From Euleptes europaea (taxonomy: Eukaryota; Chordata; Lepidosauria; Squamata; Sphaerodactylidae): DNA of 64,000 nt. The notes beneath the pieces are model-generated. The model did not search any database and had not been told where the DNA came from. It worked only from the letters and a program-made list of their open reading frames with translations. The stretch lies in the NCBI RefSeq assembly GCF_029931775.1, contig NC_079326.1, forward strand, positions 4,866,604 to 4,930,603, read 5' to 3'. A program made the translations under genes and the position numbers. This document shows positions 45,895 through 57,365 of the stretch, in pieces (within the stretch, counting starts at the first letter, position 1; every line of letters starts with the position of its first letter).

Positions 45895-46490
45895 ATCTAT
45901 ATCAACCTTTAATGGCATATGAATTACAATTGTTAAATATAGTTGTATCTAGATAAAATAATACAGTTTGTATGTACATAAAATAAATCAGTCATGACAA
46001 CAAGCAAATGGATTTACGCTTGGTTCCTCAAATCCTCATAGCAGCTAAAATAAATTTTGCTACCTCCTCTGTTGTACAGGGGCGCTCATCAGCCAGGAGG
46101 AAAGCCACTTTATCCTTTGCGGGAAGATAGAACATATCCTGCATCAGCGGGTCAATGTAGGTTTCCCATAGGGGCAGGTAAAAACCGCATTAAAGCAACA
46201 CATGAGCCACTGTTTCTGGTTGGTCCTGTGAGCATGGGCAGGTCCGATTACAGACAGGGATGTTTTTAAATCTATCCCGAAGAATTTCAGTTGGGAGGAT
46301 GTTCAGGCGAGCTAACATAAAAACATGACAAAGTTTGCAGAGACGTTAAACAGGAGAAATAAGTCGGTAAAGCTCAGAAGGTAGGGTAAATACCCAGTTC
46401 CAACAGGGAGCAAAATTAATGGAACCATTTTGGTTTTTTCCTAGTGAGCTTGACCTTGGAAAGAAAACGGGATATTTGAACAGCATGCAA
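45895..46490 (-). mobile_element. LINE 3' end, same family as 24516-28510
   Basis: Minus-strand reading gives ARLNILPTEILRDRFK and a cysteine-histidine motif (CPCSQDQPETVAHVLL) matching the C-terminus of the intron 3 LINE (ARLNILPSAILQGRYK, CPYKTGDTEHLTHVLL). It has at least one stop and is 5' truncated. The boundaries are approximate. Confidence 0.7.
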
Positions 46491-48198
46491 AGCATGGGCT
46501 TTCAGAGAAACCTGACCACACAAATAAAGGTGCATCTATATGCACCCAATGGCACGCAATGAACACTTTGTGAGTGGGGGAAGGAAAGAACATTGTGCTT
46601 TTCATCTATAGCATAACTTTTAACGAAGTGAGTAAGCTTTACAGACACTTTTCAACATTAGGCAACTAAAGCTGTGTGAGAGAAAGAGGAGAGTTTAGAA
46701 AGGCATACTAAAAGGCAAATACAAATAGCACCAGCTTTTAGGTCCAGCTTTGTTCCCTTCGCAGAAATCAACAGCTAACTGTAAAGCAAGAACAGAAGCA
46801 GGTACAATAGCACATTTCCAAGTAAGGGGAAATTATCTATATAGATGCTTAGTCAGTGCCAGCTGTAAATAATAGGAAATCTGTCCTATTTATATAGAAC
46901 GACAGAACACATTTGGTGCTATCAACCCTCACCCTTGCCCCATCCCTACCCCCACATATAAGCTGTACAAGGCTTGGGCTAGTGATCTATATAAACATAT
47001 ACATTCACAAGTACAACTGATTTCTGTCCAGCACATTTCCCCCAATTCTGCTTGGCTTTTTGCACAAGTATTAAACCAGATAACAGACCATCTTAAATCA
47101 ATGCTACATATTGTATTGAAAATGTGGGGTGAATTAAATAGGGGAAATTGGGACTACTCAGAAACTGTAAACCGCTAAATGTAATAGGAACAGGGGTCTG
47201 ACGTGGCTTGAGCACCCAGGTTGCCCACTCCTGCTCAAAGGGACCGTTCTAAGGACATCACTGTCTAAGATGACACTTACCTTATCACAGGCTCTTAGCC
47301 TACTGTACAACTACCCACAAGTAAGTGCACAGATTTGAATGCATCGCAACCAAACACATTTTCAGATTACGGCAATTATCCTTGGCAGCTCCTGTATTTC
47401 AGCACAGGCAAGAGGCAGGCATTGACCGAAGGGACAAGGGCTGCAGCTGCATGTTCAAGTCGGCAGGACACTTTTGGCACCTACCCTCTTTCTATTCCAC
47501 TCTCAACCAATCAATCCAAATAAAAAGAATGTTTAAAATCCAAAAAACAAACAAACACTGATGAGGCCAGCAGTATTATGAGCCAGCCACAAGAGGTGAC
47601 AGATTCTTACCCAGCACACCGCTGCTTCAGGATTACTCAAAAACCTAAAGGCCAATTTACACCATCAGTGAAATCAAGCAGAAAGGCTTTTCCTGGATTG
47701 CACCATGTCAGGCTGTGGGCAGGGCTTGCATGGAAAGCTCTGCTCTCACATGGACCCCCTCCCTAACATGCACACCAAACCCCTTTACATTTAAAAAAAC
47801 TGCATACCAGAGAGGCCTAGCCTTCTCAAGTTACATACTATTTTTGTGTATACAGAAGGATATTTTGTGGGAGTATATTCAAATATGGGGCACTCCCACC
47901 TGCAGCCCAAAGTGGTATAAATTGGCCCTAAGCTATGTCAAACATTCAGAGAAAGCTTGTGGCACAGTCCTCCCAAGCACGTTAGAACAGAAGTAGGCAA
48001 AACATCTGAATATTCTTCTGTACCAACTCTTCTTCCCTTGCATGTTGAAGACTAGTAAATCATGAATATAACTAGATCAGAATTCTAATTCTTGCACGTG
48101 TTAGCTTTCTGAATACAGGTTGTTTCTGATAGGATAAGCATTCAAATTCCCTTTCCCCTCCACATTCTGGCAGGATTGTTTGAATAAGCTTCCAGGGC
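46491..48198. other. Downstream of TMEM169, unassigned
   Basis: It may include the rest of the TMEM169 3' UTR. No transposon was recognised. A phrase CACCTGCAGCCCAAAGTGGT near 47900 recurs in related form at 63550, suggesting an unnamed repeat. Confidence 0.45.
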
Positions 48199-48204
48199 TT
48201 TATT
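48199..48204 (-). terminator. Candidate TMEM169 polyadenylation signal
   Basis: AATAAA on the minus strand about 100 bp after the stop codon. The human 3' UTR is probably longer, so a more distal signal between 46.5 and 48.2 kb is also possible. Confidence 0.3.
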
Positions 48205-48302
48205 CACCAAGACTGTGCATATGTGCACACCTGTTTTAGCCATTCTAGGTACACTTGTAATACATGTGAACATGAAAAATCCAGAGTCTTTGGAACAAAG
48301 GC

Positions 48303-48916
48303 TCAGACAGCTGAAACCTCTTCTTGCACTGAGCCTTTAGCGGATAGACTACCTGAGACATTGTCAGAATCTAACAGCTCAACAATGCTGTATGGAGAAC
48401 AGTCTTCTAAGCCCATCTTGCTACACAGCCAGCCACAGAACCCTTTTTCCATGTCTCTCACAGCATGCCACCAATCCCCAAAGGCCCATGAGATCTGAGT
48501 CACCGCTGTGTAAAGGCCCAGGGAGCAAGAAACGACCATAATTATGATGGGGTAGAAGATGATTAGAAAGGGACAGAAGGTGATCTTGTGCCAGAAGGTC
48601 CTCTCTTCATTGTACACTAAGAAGACATTGTACCAGGTGATGGTCCCATAGTAAAAAGAAACCACAAAGGACATAATGAAAATGACAGGAAGGCAGGCAA
48701 GGCTCCAGAGAAGGACATGGGGGCCCTTAGCCAGCCCACAAATATTTTTTCCTTCAGGAATTTCAGTTTTGGGAGGCTCTTTCGACTTAGCCAGCTCCTG
48801 CAGCTCTTTATCAGTTAGTGTAACATGAATGTCCACCATCTGGCCTTTTTTCTTTCCTCTTGTGATGGTTCCAGTTAATGTAACATATCTGCTATCTAAG
48901 GGCATAGTCCAAGAAC
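48303..48916 (-). CDS. TMEM169: TMEM169 coding exon 2 (residues 99-302)
   Basis: The acceptor is CCTAG/GTTCTT. It encodes the conserved MPLDSRYVTLTGTITRGKKK block, then two membrane helices at roughly residues 166-190 and 209-235 joined by the conserved YYGTITWYNVFLVYNEERTF loop. The C-terminus contains DMEKGFCGWLCSKMGLEDCS and PYSIVELLDSDN. These match human TMEM169 almost residue for residue. The stop codon is at 48303-48305. The frame is intact. Confidence 0.96.
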
Positions 48917-49988
48917 CTAGGAGCACAAAAAAATAAAATCAAAACAAGACAGATCCAAATCAGACTATCATTTTTTGTGCAATCAGTTTCATTTAAACAG
49001 TGTCCTAGATGCATGTTAAGGGAACTAGAGGCTGCATTTGTTTAGGTTAGGTATGCTTTACTAAAACTAATTTAACTGGATGACTACATGGCTATCTAAT
49101 GTAGCTGATTGGCAGGTGGTACAGAGCACAGAAAAGGAAATAACACTGCACATAAAATTAACACTTTGAACTCACCCCCACCAGATGTAGCAATAGCCAC
49201 CACTACCTTAGAGTGCTTTAAAAGACAGTGCATCAAATTAATTGATTCAGTCCATGTACTTCTCAATACCAAATGCAGAGATGATCAAAATGGCTGGGGC
49301 ATTACTTTCATGTCCTACTTGTAGTCTTCCCAATTGGAAAACAGGAAAGTTAAACTGTTGGAAACAGATGCAGATGGTTCTTTGGTCCAATACAGCAAGA
49401 CACTTTATATGCTAAACATTGGTCATCTTTAATTTTAGGGACACCTGCAAATCCTCTCAGCAAACCTTAGCTATTAACTTAATATGCTGTAGCGTTAATT
49501 CCTTTTTTATTCCTAAAAGTACAGGCTCAACCAAGTAACTATCACTTGTACATTCCACAAATTTATTTATTTCATGTATTTTTTGTTTTTATGCCTGATG
49601 AAGAACATTTAGTTTGAAAAGCTGGTTGCATGACTTTCAAGACGTTAATTCCTCCTACGCCTATGCATCTTTACACAGATACAAGTCCCATTAAATCCAA
49701 CAGGGCTTACTTTCAGGTAAGTATGCAGCAGATTCAAACCAAGAAAACAGCCTGCTCCTATGTATAGTTGTGTGCGTCAAGCTAACTGAAATCGAAGTAT
49801 TTAACTTTGCCTAAGAACATGCTAAATCCCCCCCCCCCATTTATTTCAGGTTTCTCATCTTGCAGGACCAACACTTGCATTAATACTTGCATCACCATAC
49901 ATTTACCATCTACTCAACTGCCTACATCAACATTTGTAAAAACGATTGGAGGCCAAGGATTACACTTTTCAGACATGCAAATGTTGGA

Positions 49989-50190
49989 CAAAAAGAACAC
50001 AGTAGCCCTGTTGGATCAGACCAGTGGTCCATCTAGTCCAGCATCCTGTTTGACACAGTAGCCAATGAGTTGCATTGGAGGGTCAACAAACAGCGCATAG
50101 AGGCTGAGGCCTTCCTCTGATGCAGCTTCTTGGCACTGGTATTCAGAAGTTTGCTGCTTCTGTATATGGAGATTCCCTTAATTCACCATA
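49989..50190 (-). mobile_element. CR1-like LINE 3' fragment
   Basis: GTAGCCCTGTTGGATCAGAC and CCATCTAGTCCAGCATCCTG are the reversed CR1/L3 3' end, as at 57467. The fragment is short and decayed. It lies in the TMEM169 intron. Confidence 0.6.
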
Positions 50191-50203
50191 GCTAATAGCT
50201 ATT

Positions 50204-50410
50204 GATCCTGACCTAGCCTGATCTCATTATATCTCAGAAGCTAAGCAGTTTTGTTTCTGATTAGTACTTAGATGGGAGACCACCAAGGAATATCAGGGCC
50301 ATTATGCAGAGGAAGGCAACAGCAAACCACTTCTGCTAGTCGCCTGCCTTGAAAACCCTACTGGGTTGCCATAAGTTGGCTGCAACTTGAAGGCACTTTA
50401 CACACACTCA
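50204..50410 (+). mobile_element. 5S rRNA-derived SINE, copy 1
   Basis: The head AGCCTGATCTCATTATATCT, CAGAAGCTAAGCAG and TTAGTACTTAGATGGGAGAC follows 5S rRNA. The body has GGCAACAGCAAACCACTTCT and AGTTGGCTGCAACTTGAAGG. The 5S internal promoter region is recognisable. It is a SINE rather than a gene, because the 3' part is not 5S. Confidence 0.85.
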
Positions 50411-50609
50411 ATAGCCATACCTATCCTCCATGAATCTGTCTCACCCCCACTAAAGGCTATCATGAAAAGGGGGGGGGATAATAAGGCTCATGATTTGACA
50501 AATGCTTTCCAGAATGAATGAACAAAGTCATACAAGTCCCTTTCTTAGCTTCTAGGAGGAAGTGAAACATGCACCATAAATCACCAATCACTTATTCCAA
50601 GGCATTTAC

Positions 50610-50904
50610 CATCTCCTATAGACTGTCCCAAGAACTTGGAGCCTTCCTCTGAACTTTTCTCACCCCCCTCTTCATCCACCTGTTCTTCTTCCACCTTGTT
50701 TTCATTTCCTGACCGATACACGATTATTGATTCTGGGCGGGGTTCTTTCTTTCTCTTCTTCCTTCTGTCTGTAGTCACCTCTCCATCAAAGGTCACTGCA
50801 GTGGCTACAGCTCTGCGTAAGGAGTTGCACTGAGAGTTTTGTGTCCTGCCCTTGTTCTCCCTTAACACAGGCTCTTCTGTTCCACTAGTATTCTCTCTTG
50901 GCAT
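50610..50904 (-). CDS. TMEM169: TMEM169 coding exon 1 (residues 1-99)
   Basis: It encodes the acidic and basic cytosolic N-terminus, including LRRAVATAVTFDGEVT, RRKKRKKEPRPESIIVYRSG and a run of glutamates. The human protein reads LRKAVAAALALDGEST and RPESIIIYRSD at the same place. The first ATG at 50904 gives a slightly longer N-terminus than human. The donor is GATG/GTAAAT, leaving phase 1. An internal start is not excluded. Confidence 0.9.
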
Positions 50905-51511
50905 CTCTGCAAGGCTTTTCTTTCAATAAAATATCAGCTTGGTCTGTACTTATGAGCCATTAACACTGATTTGCAGGGTTGTTCGGGCTAACAATAACAT
51001 CCATTCCATAGCACTGACCAAACGCATTGCATTCCTAAAGAAAAGAAGAGAAAATAATTGGAGCAAATACTCATTCCATTTAGTAAAATGAAGTAGAGTC
51101 CATGGTATTCTGCCACCTAATACTTAATTTATGGCACTTGACAACCTCATAGGTCTGGTCTCCTAGCTCCAAAATCAACATTACCATTGTTTATTTTGCA
51201 TACTTATATTATTTTTTTACCAAGAGTTTAAAACAGATTGAATTTTTAAAATTGTAACATAGCAGACTGAGTGTTGGATTTGGACCCCGGAGACAAACCA
51301 TTGCTCCTTATGATAAGTTTGTCAAATGGTACTGCTGCTCAGGTTCAATTTCCTATCTGTAATATGCAAAAACAAACTGTTTTATGTGTGGAGAAAGAAA
51401 CACAATACTAAGGGATAATGCTTATTTTGTGTGCACATATTTGAGTAATTTAGGACTACTCTTCATATGATACTGTATGTTGCTATGCTTTTCTCTTCCA
51501 TTACCTGTATA

Positions 51512-51826
51512 CAGGAGGAACAGGAGGAGGAAGAGGAAGAGTTGGGTTTTATAACTCACTTTTCCCTACCACATGGAGTCTCAAAGCGGCTTACAATCGC
51601 CTTCCCCCGCCCCCCACAACAGATACCTTGAGGTAGGTGGGGCCAAGAGAGTTGTGAGAGAACTGTGACTAGCCCAAGGTCACCCAGCAGGCTTCATGTG
51701 GAGGAGCAGAGAATCAAACCAGGTTCAACAGATTAGAGTTTGCCGCTCATGTGGAGGAGTGGAGAATCAAACCCAGTTCTTCAGATTCAAGTCTGCCACT
51801 CTTAACCACTATACCACGCTGGCTCA
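51512..51826 (-). mobile_element. tRNA-derived SINE, copy 5
   Basis: Reversed full copy, tail left (GGAAGAGTTGGGTTTTATAA) and head right (CTTAACCACTATACCACGCT). The tail side has a GGA-rich run. Confidence 0.85.
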
Positions 51827-51869
51827 CCAGTAATTTTCTCTGACTGTTATCTCGGAGAACTGCGGGAAG

Positions 51870-53320
51870 GACTTCAGCAGCCCTTCTCTACCCCCTCCGA
51901 GGAGAAAGCAATTAAATAGCCCTTAAATGGTGAAAGTTTGATTGGAAAGACAACTAATTGTTGTAAGAAAAGGTCAACATCACTGGGAAGAAAATTTATG
52001 GTGAGTAAGCTGTTGCTCGGAATGTGAGTGGTTTTTTTCTGGCTTATCAGCAGAAGAGGGGGAGGAGGAGTAAGAAAAATCGCCACCAAAAAGGACATTA
52101 AAGATATAATGTTGGCTATTACAGGCCTGGAGAAAAACTTAAAAAAGGATTATAATGATTTACGTTGAAGTTAAAAAAACAAACTCTGAACTGCTAAAGT
52201 TTAAAGAGACAGTCAAAGCGAATGAGAGAAGATCAAAGACCAACAAGAAGAAAATAGCGGAATTAACAAGTAGGCTGGCTGCTTTAAACGACAGACAGAA
52301 ACGAAGAAATCTTCGTTTTCAGGGCTTTACTGAAAATGTGAATGCAAAGGAATTGGAACAAACGTTCGTAACTTGGCTCCAGGATCTGGGGGTGCAAATT
52401 CAGCCTAATGATTTGGAAAGAATTCACAGGGCATTGAGATCACACCCCCCAGTGGGAGTGAACCCGCGTGAAGTAATAGTTGCCTTTGCCAGGGGAAAAA
52501 TGCAGCAGTATGTGTATAAAGCCTTGAGAAAAATCAAAGACCTGAAATTCAAAGAGAATAAAATTGTAGTTCGACAGGACTTTTCAATGGAGACATTTCA
52601 GCTGAGAGCAGTAATGAAACCATATGCCCAAAAGCTGTTTGATAATGGAATAATGCTGTCCTGGGCCTATCCGGCAGTGATTCTGGTGTATAAAGATGGA
52701 GTCCTGCACCGAGCAAAGAACCCAACAGAGGCTTTAAAAATGCTGGAGAAGTTTGGCATAAATGCAGGCAACTTGGAACAGGAGTCCAGGGAATCGATGG
52801 AACTACAGAGTGAGTAGGAAGAAGATGAAGAAGAGGAGGAGGAGGAGGACCCAGGACCCAGCCAGACTCAAAGCAGAGCCAAGAGACAAGACAAGGCAAA
52901 ACAACACCTTGAAGTACAAGTATGTTTGGAAAAAAGAGCCAAATAAATAAATTGGAACTATGGACTGCAAACAGAGGTAAGCCGAAGAAGAATAAAGAAG
53001 AAGAATAAGGAAGATATTAAACTGTTTAAGTGAAACTAATTGTTGACCTTTTGACAGGCAGTTACACGGGGCTTAACAAGAATGGTAAAATGTTGTTAAG
53101 GGGGGGCATAAGGGAGGAACGCAGATCTCCATTGAGAAAGAAGATGGGAAGGGGTGAAAACCCCTGGTATTTTCAACATCTTCTGAGGGAAGGGGGTGGG
53201 GAGGGGGAAAGGGGGGAAGGGGGGAGGACCAACAAAGGGGGGAAAAAAGGGGCCATGGGCACACCTTAATTTTAAAACTAATAAGGAATGGTAGAGTCAA
53301 TTAGGTTACTTTCTTTAGAA
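51870..53320 (+). mobile_element. L1-type LINE, 5' half, cut by a Gypsy fossil
   Basis: The 5' UTR, ORF1, a G-rich spacer and the first codons of ORF2 (MVESIRLLSLE at 53289) are present. Then the sequence changes to Gypsy pol. The layout matches the L1 at 9026-14198, but the ORF1 sequence is clearly diverged, so it is another L1 family. Confidence 0.85.
52155..52817 (+). CDS. L1 ORF1p, open
   Basis: An open frame of 220 codons. A lysine-rich coiled-coil lies at about residues 5-50, the RRM-like RRNLRFQGFTENVN at about 52-65, and the C-terminal domain has RIHRAL, VIVAFARGKMQQ, IVVRQDFS, MKPYAQKLF and SWAYPAVI. It lines up with ORF1 of the intron 5 L1. The start may lie upstream, since an in-phase start is not certain. 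The frame ends with an acidic tail continued after the stop (EEDEEEEEEEDPG). ORF1p is an RNA-binding chaperone. This copy cannot mobilise, as ORF2 is missing. Confidence 0.8.
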   Translation: MIYVEVKKTNSELLKFKETVKANERRSKTNKKKIAELTSRLAALNDRQKRRNLRFQGFTENVNAKELEQTFVTWLQDLGVQIQPNDLERIHRALRSHPPVGVNPREVIVAFARGKMQQYVYKALRKIKDLKFKENKIVVRQDFSMETFQLRAVMKPYAQKLFDNGIMLSWAYPAVILVYKDGVLHRAKNPTEALKMLEKFGINAGNLEQESRESMELQSE

Positions 53321-55403
53321 GCATTTAGAAGCATTGAAGGGTACACGCAAACTCACTGCAAAACAGGTGCGCTGGGCCGAGTTCTTTTCCAAGTTTCGAT
53401 TTGTGTTAAAGCATGTCCCGGGAAGCAAAACCACTTGGCGGATGCGCTTTCTTGGCTTCTCCAGTATCAGAGCAAGGTGGAGCGCCCTACGGACTCACTC
53501 TTCACCCCGGAACAGTGAGGGGTGATGCCGAGTTTGACAGTCCAGACTCGATCCCAGGCACAGAAGGCTCCCGCCCTGGAGGAGCCGCCAGAAGGTCTTC
53601 CCCCAGTCCGGGAAGATTCTACCAAAGGGTCTCCTCCCTTAGAGGGGCTACCAGACACTTTTTAAAAAGCCTTAATTGAAGCCTGACAAACGGAAAGAGC
53701 TGCCAATGAACTACCTGACAAACTGATTCCGTGGGGGGAGTTTTGGTTTAAGGAAACCAAACTGTATGTTCCAACCGCCTTGCAGAGGGAGGTGATGGAT
53801 CGAGGCGACGGGTCCAAAGTAGCTGGGCTTCATTAAAACCCTGCATTTGGTATGCAGACAGTTCTGATGGCCGGGGATGAGAACGGACTTGGAGTCTTTC
53901 ATTCGCAGCTGTCCCACATGTGCTACAGCCAAAAGGGTGGTGGGGAAGCCGCCTGGACTATTAAAGCCGTTAGAGACACCTTCGGCTCCCTGGGAAGTCA
54001 TTGCCATGGATTTTATCACCAATCTCCCTCTTAGCTGGGGGAAGACGGTACTTTGGGTGGTTACGGATCTTTTCTCTAAACAAGTGCATTTAGTCCCCTA
54101 CGCGGGACTGCCTACAGCCCAGAAGTTGGCTAAGATGTTTGTGTCACGTTTTCAAATATCACTCGTTCCCGTGTAAGATAATTTCCGACCGCGGGGTTCA
54201 ATTTGTGACTAAGTTTTGGAAGGCCTTTTTGAGGTTGGTGGGGGTTGAACAGGGATTGTCAAGTGCATACCACCCCCAAACCGACGGACAAACAGAATGT
54301 GTCAATTCCGTTTTAGAGTGTTATTTGCGTTGCTATGTCAATTACCATCAAGATGATTGGGTAGATTTATTACTTTTTGCAGAGTATGCCTACAACAATG
54401 CCTCACATCAGTCCACAGGTTTCAGCCCATTCCAGGTGGTGTATGGGAAAGAATTCGGGCCTTTTGGTAATGTGGATATGACAGGGGAGGCGGACGACAC
54501 CAAAGTGGCTGATTGGGTTAGGGTCATGCAAAGTACCTGGCCCTGGCTACAAAAGAATTTAGAGCAGGCCAGAAGAAAATACAAAGCACAAGCAGACAAA
54601 CACCGCACCCCAGGGTGGGACATGAAGGTGGGAGACCAGGAGTACCTATCCACAAAGAACTTGCGCTCCTTGCGCCCCTGTAAAAAACTCAGTGAAAAAT
54701 ACGTGGGACCTTTCCCAATTTCACGGCTCATCAATGACGTCATGGTGGAACTCAGTCTCCCTAAGTCCCTCAAGGGAATCCATCCAGTATTCCATGTCAG
54801 TCTTTTGAAACAACATGTACCCGCTCCTGAGTGGCATCCCGAGTCCCCTCCCGAGGTCCCAGTGTTGGTGGGATGGGAGAGAACATTTTGAAGTGTCAAA
54901 GATTCTCAATTCTTGCATTCGGAGGGGGGCGCTCTACTATCTAGTGCGTTGGAAACATTTAGGTCCAGGCCATGACGAATGGGTGGCCAAGCACAATGTA
55001 GCAGCTCCCCGATTAGTTCGTCAGTTCCACGAAGCCTACCCCCACAAGCCTCGGCCGGCTGCGGATAGCGAGGGGGGCAGAATATCAGGCCTTTGCTGGT
55101 TCAAGCCTGGCTCCATGTCAAGCGACCTTCGTTCACATGCCTGTAACTACTGTGTATACTTCCCTTCCTGCAGCTGCCAAGTTGTTTGGTCTACGCTTCA
55201 TGAGAATTCTTATCTCGGGTTTACCTCATTGTGTTTTCCTCTAGTAGCTAAAGTGCTTTTAAGCTAGAGCTTTCCCTATTGTGGTTATTAGCAGCCTTCA
55301 TCTGTTTCTATACAGTCAGTTCTTATATTTACCATTTGGCTCCTAATAAAGTATACTGCTTCAGGATCACCTGCCTGAGTGTGTTTGCTTTTGGGATGCT
55401 ACA
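53320..55403 (+). mobile_element. Gypsy (Ty3) chromodomain-type fossil, 5' truncated
   Basis: In order: the end of RNase H (53330-53450), integrase head and core (about 53780-54560), the basic tail (54580-54800), a chromodomain-like segment (about 54890-55030) and a 3' LTR-like end with AATAAA at 55345-55350 finishing at about 55403. This is the conventional pol order with a chromodomain, so it is a chromovirus and not one of the Gmr1-like copies. Gag, protease and reverse transcriptase are absent. It has a handful of breaks, mostly in the left part. Confidence 0.85.
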
Positions 55404-55409
55404 GGTAAA

Positions 55410-55929
55410 CGCCTGATTCTGACAAAGAGGAAGAAAAGAGAAAAACCTCCCCCACACACACACACACACCCGCCGGCCCTGAGCAACCAGGCCCCAGGCT
55501 CCCCGCTTCCCCCCCCACACACACACACATGGCAGCACACGCAGCCCCTCGTGACAGGGCCCAGCCTCCACGCCCTCCCACCTCCCCACCCTGAGTTCAC
55601 AAAAGGCCCTCCAAGCCCTATCGGCTCCCGCGTGCATGTTCCACCGCCGGGAGCCGCTGGCCTCAAGAGGGGCTTACAGTGTGCAGCCTTACAGGGAAGC
55701 CTTGGGGGAAGCGTCCCTCCCCTTCCCCCCTCCTCTTGCCGACCAACAGTTGACGAGAGGAGGTCCAAAGGGCACCGCAGCGCCCCCGCAAGCCGTGGCC
55801 CCAGGAACACCCTCGGGGAGGGCCGCACTGTGCTGCGTCTCCGCGGCTGGGCCCTGGAGCTCCTGAGGGCCACTGAAAATGTCCTCGGGGGCCGCATACG
55901 GCCTCTGGGCCGGACGTTCCCCATCCCTG
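55410..55929. mobile_element. GC-rich hAT element remnant (one end)
   Basis: It ends GACGTTCCCCATCCCTG, the right end of the GGGGAAC hAT type seen at 36084-36897. The expected left end is missing beside the Gypsy LTR. The inside (55410-55860) is homologous, in reverse, to 26180-26590 of the 2.1-kb hAT. No ORF is credible despite long open stretches. Confidence 0.75.
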
Positions 55930-57279
55930 AGCTAGAGAAAGGAAAAACAAAGTGAAACAAGTCCAAGATAACGCTCCCAGGGCAAGGTAGACAACACAAC
56001 AGCTGGGGATTGCAGGCTGAGTGAATAACAGGATGAGAAACTATACACAGAGTTTGTAGCATGTGAACCAGAACTTGACCTGAAGCCAGACTCTGGCCTC
56101 GGTCCTGCCAAGAGCCCTTCTTCAGATGACTTTAGTCAGAACCTGACAGCATTGCCACAGGGGAGTGTTACTAAGTACACATTCCATCAAATTTATGCCT
56201 GTTCTGTGATCAGCAAAATACCATTTACAGCTCAAGCAACAGTTCCAGTTTAGATTTGGACAAGCAAAATTTTAGGTGCTTTAGGGTCTCAGTGATTTCA
56301 GTGGAAAATACTGACAACAAAACATATTAACATGTTAATTTTTCTTAGTAGAGCTAATAACACGTAAAAACAAGCAGAGGACCCACAAGCAGTTGAGGGA
56401 ATATTACAGTGGGAAGGAGAAAATGGTGCCTGTCCTTGCTGGGAAACAACCTTAGACCAAGGGTTCCCTGGAAAGCACCCTGGCAACCACCCGCCACCAC
56501 TCACAACCTCCTGAGAACCACAGTCTAGAGACTGACCCACTGAGAAGGCAGTCTTCCAGCACAATACTAGAGCAATAACAAAATAACTTTCAACCAACCT
56601 GGTAGCACCCGTGCAGTCTAGTATGGGAGGGATTAAGAGAAATATCTCAGAGAAATAGATTGAACTAGGTGAAGCCACAAAAAAAAAGATTTTATAAAAG
56701 GTTTACTGTAAAAGAGAGGGGGGGAGGGAAAGGGTGGTTGGATTCAAAAGGGGGTGGAAAAAGGCAAAACAAAATACAGTGGAAAACAACCAGCAACAAC
56801 AGCAGATATTCAAATGTAAAGCAATACAGGTGTACTAAGCAAGCTAAACATGTTACCTATGTTGTAGCTGATTTATCAGAACATGTGAAGAGTTCCTTGT
56901 GGTAACAAGAAGCCACAGGAGTCCTTCACCCCTACCCAACTTAACCTAGTGGTTGCTGCTGGGCCTGGTCCCTGTGAGTTGTCCCTCAAAACCCAAAACT
57001 ACACTAAAAAGGGCCCTGTCCCTCCCTCGTGCCTTTTACTGACAGAAACCAAGGCTTGAAAGCTAGTAATATTGTTGTGTTTGCCTAGCTGCCTCTATCA
57101 TTTTGGAGGGTTGTAAACCCATTCCAATTAAAAAAAAAAAAGATTTCAGATTTTTCTGCAAATTTGGGGCTTTTTTGTTTTGTGGAAAGATCTGTCATGT
57201 CTGTGTATGGCTCTAGTCTTTGGATTTAAGTATCCATAGATTTGGCTACACTGAGATTTGAGAATTAAATATATTGAAT
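55930..57279. other. Upstream of TMEM169, unassigned
   Basis: No exon, promoter-like CpG island or named repeat was recognised. Confidence 0.5.
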
Positions 57280-57365
57280 ATATACACATATACATATGTG
57301 TGTGTGTTATATTTAATACACACACATAATTTAATACACACACATAATTTAATATACACATGTGT
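57280..57365. repeat. AT- and CA-rich simple repeat
   Basis: ATATACACATATACATATGT, TGTGTGTGT and three units of TTTAATACACACACATAA. Confidence 0.85.

Larger units (their letters stand above)
48303..50904 (-). other. TMEM169: TMEM169 gene, two coding exons
   Basis: Transmembrane protein 169 is a poorly characterised vertebrate membrane protein. The two exons join in phase 1 across a 1.7-kb intron to give about 302 residues, close to the human length of 297. The gene lies upstream of XRCC5 on the same strand, as in mammals. A non-coding first exon probably lies farther right: an AG acceptor precedes the start codon at about 50907, and no promoter-like host CpG island is visible up to 64 kb. 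Confidence 0.93.

Noticed and set aside
55329-56062. 231-codon minus-strand frame as an upstream TMEM169 or PECR exon
   Set aside because: It overlaps a GC-rich hAT remnant and shows no resemblance to either protein.
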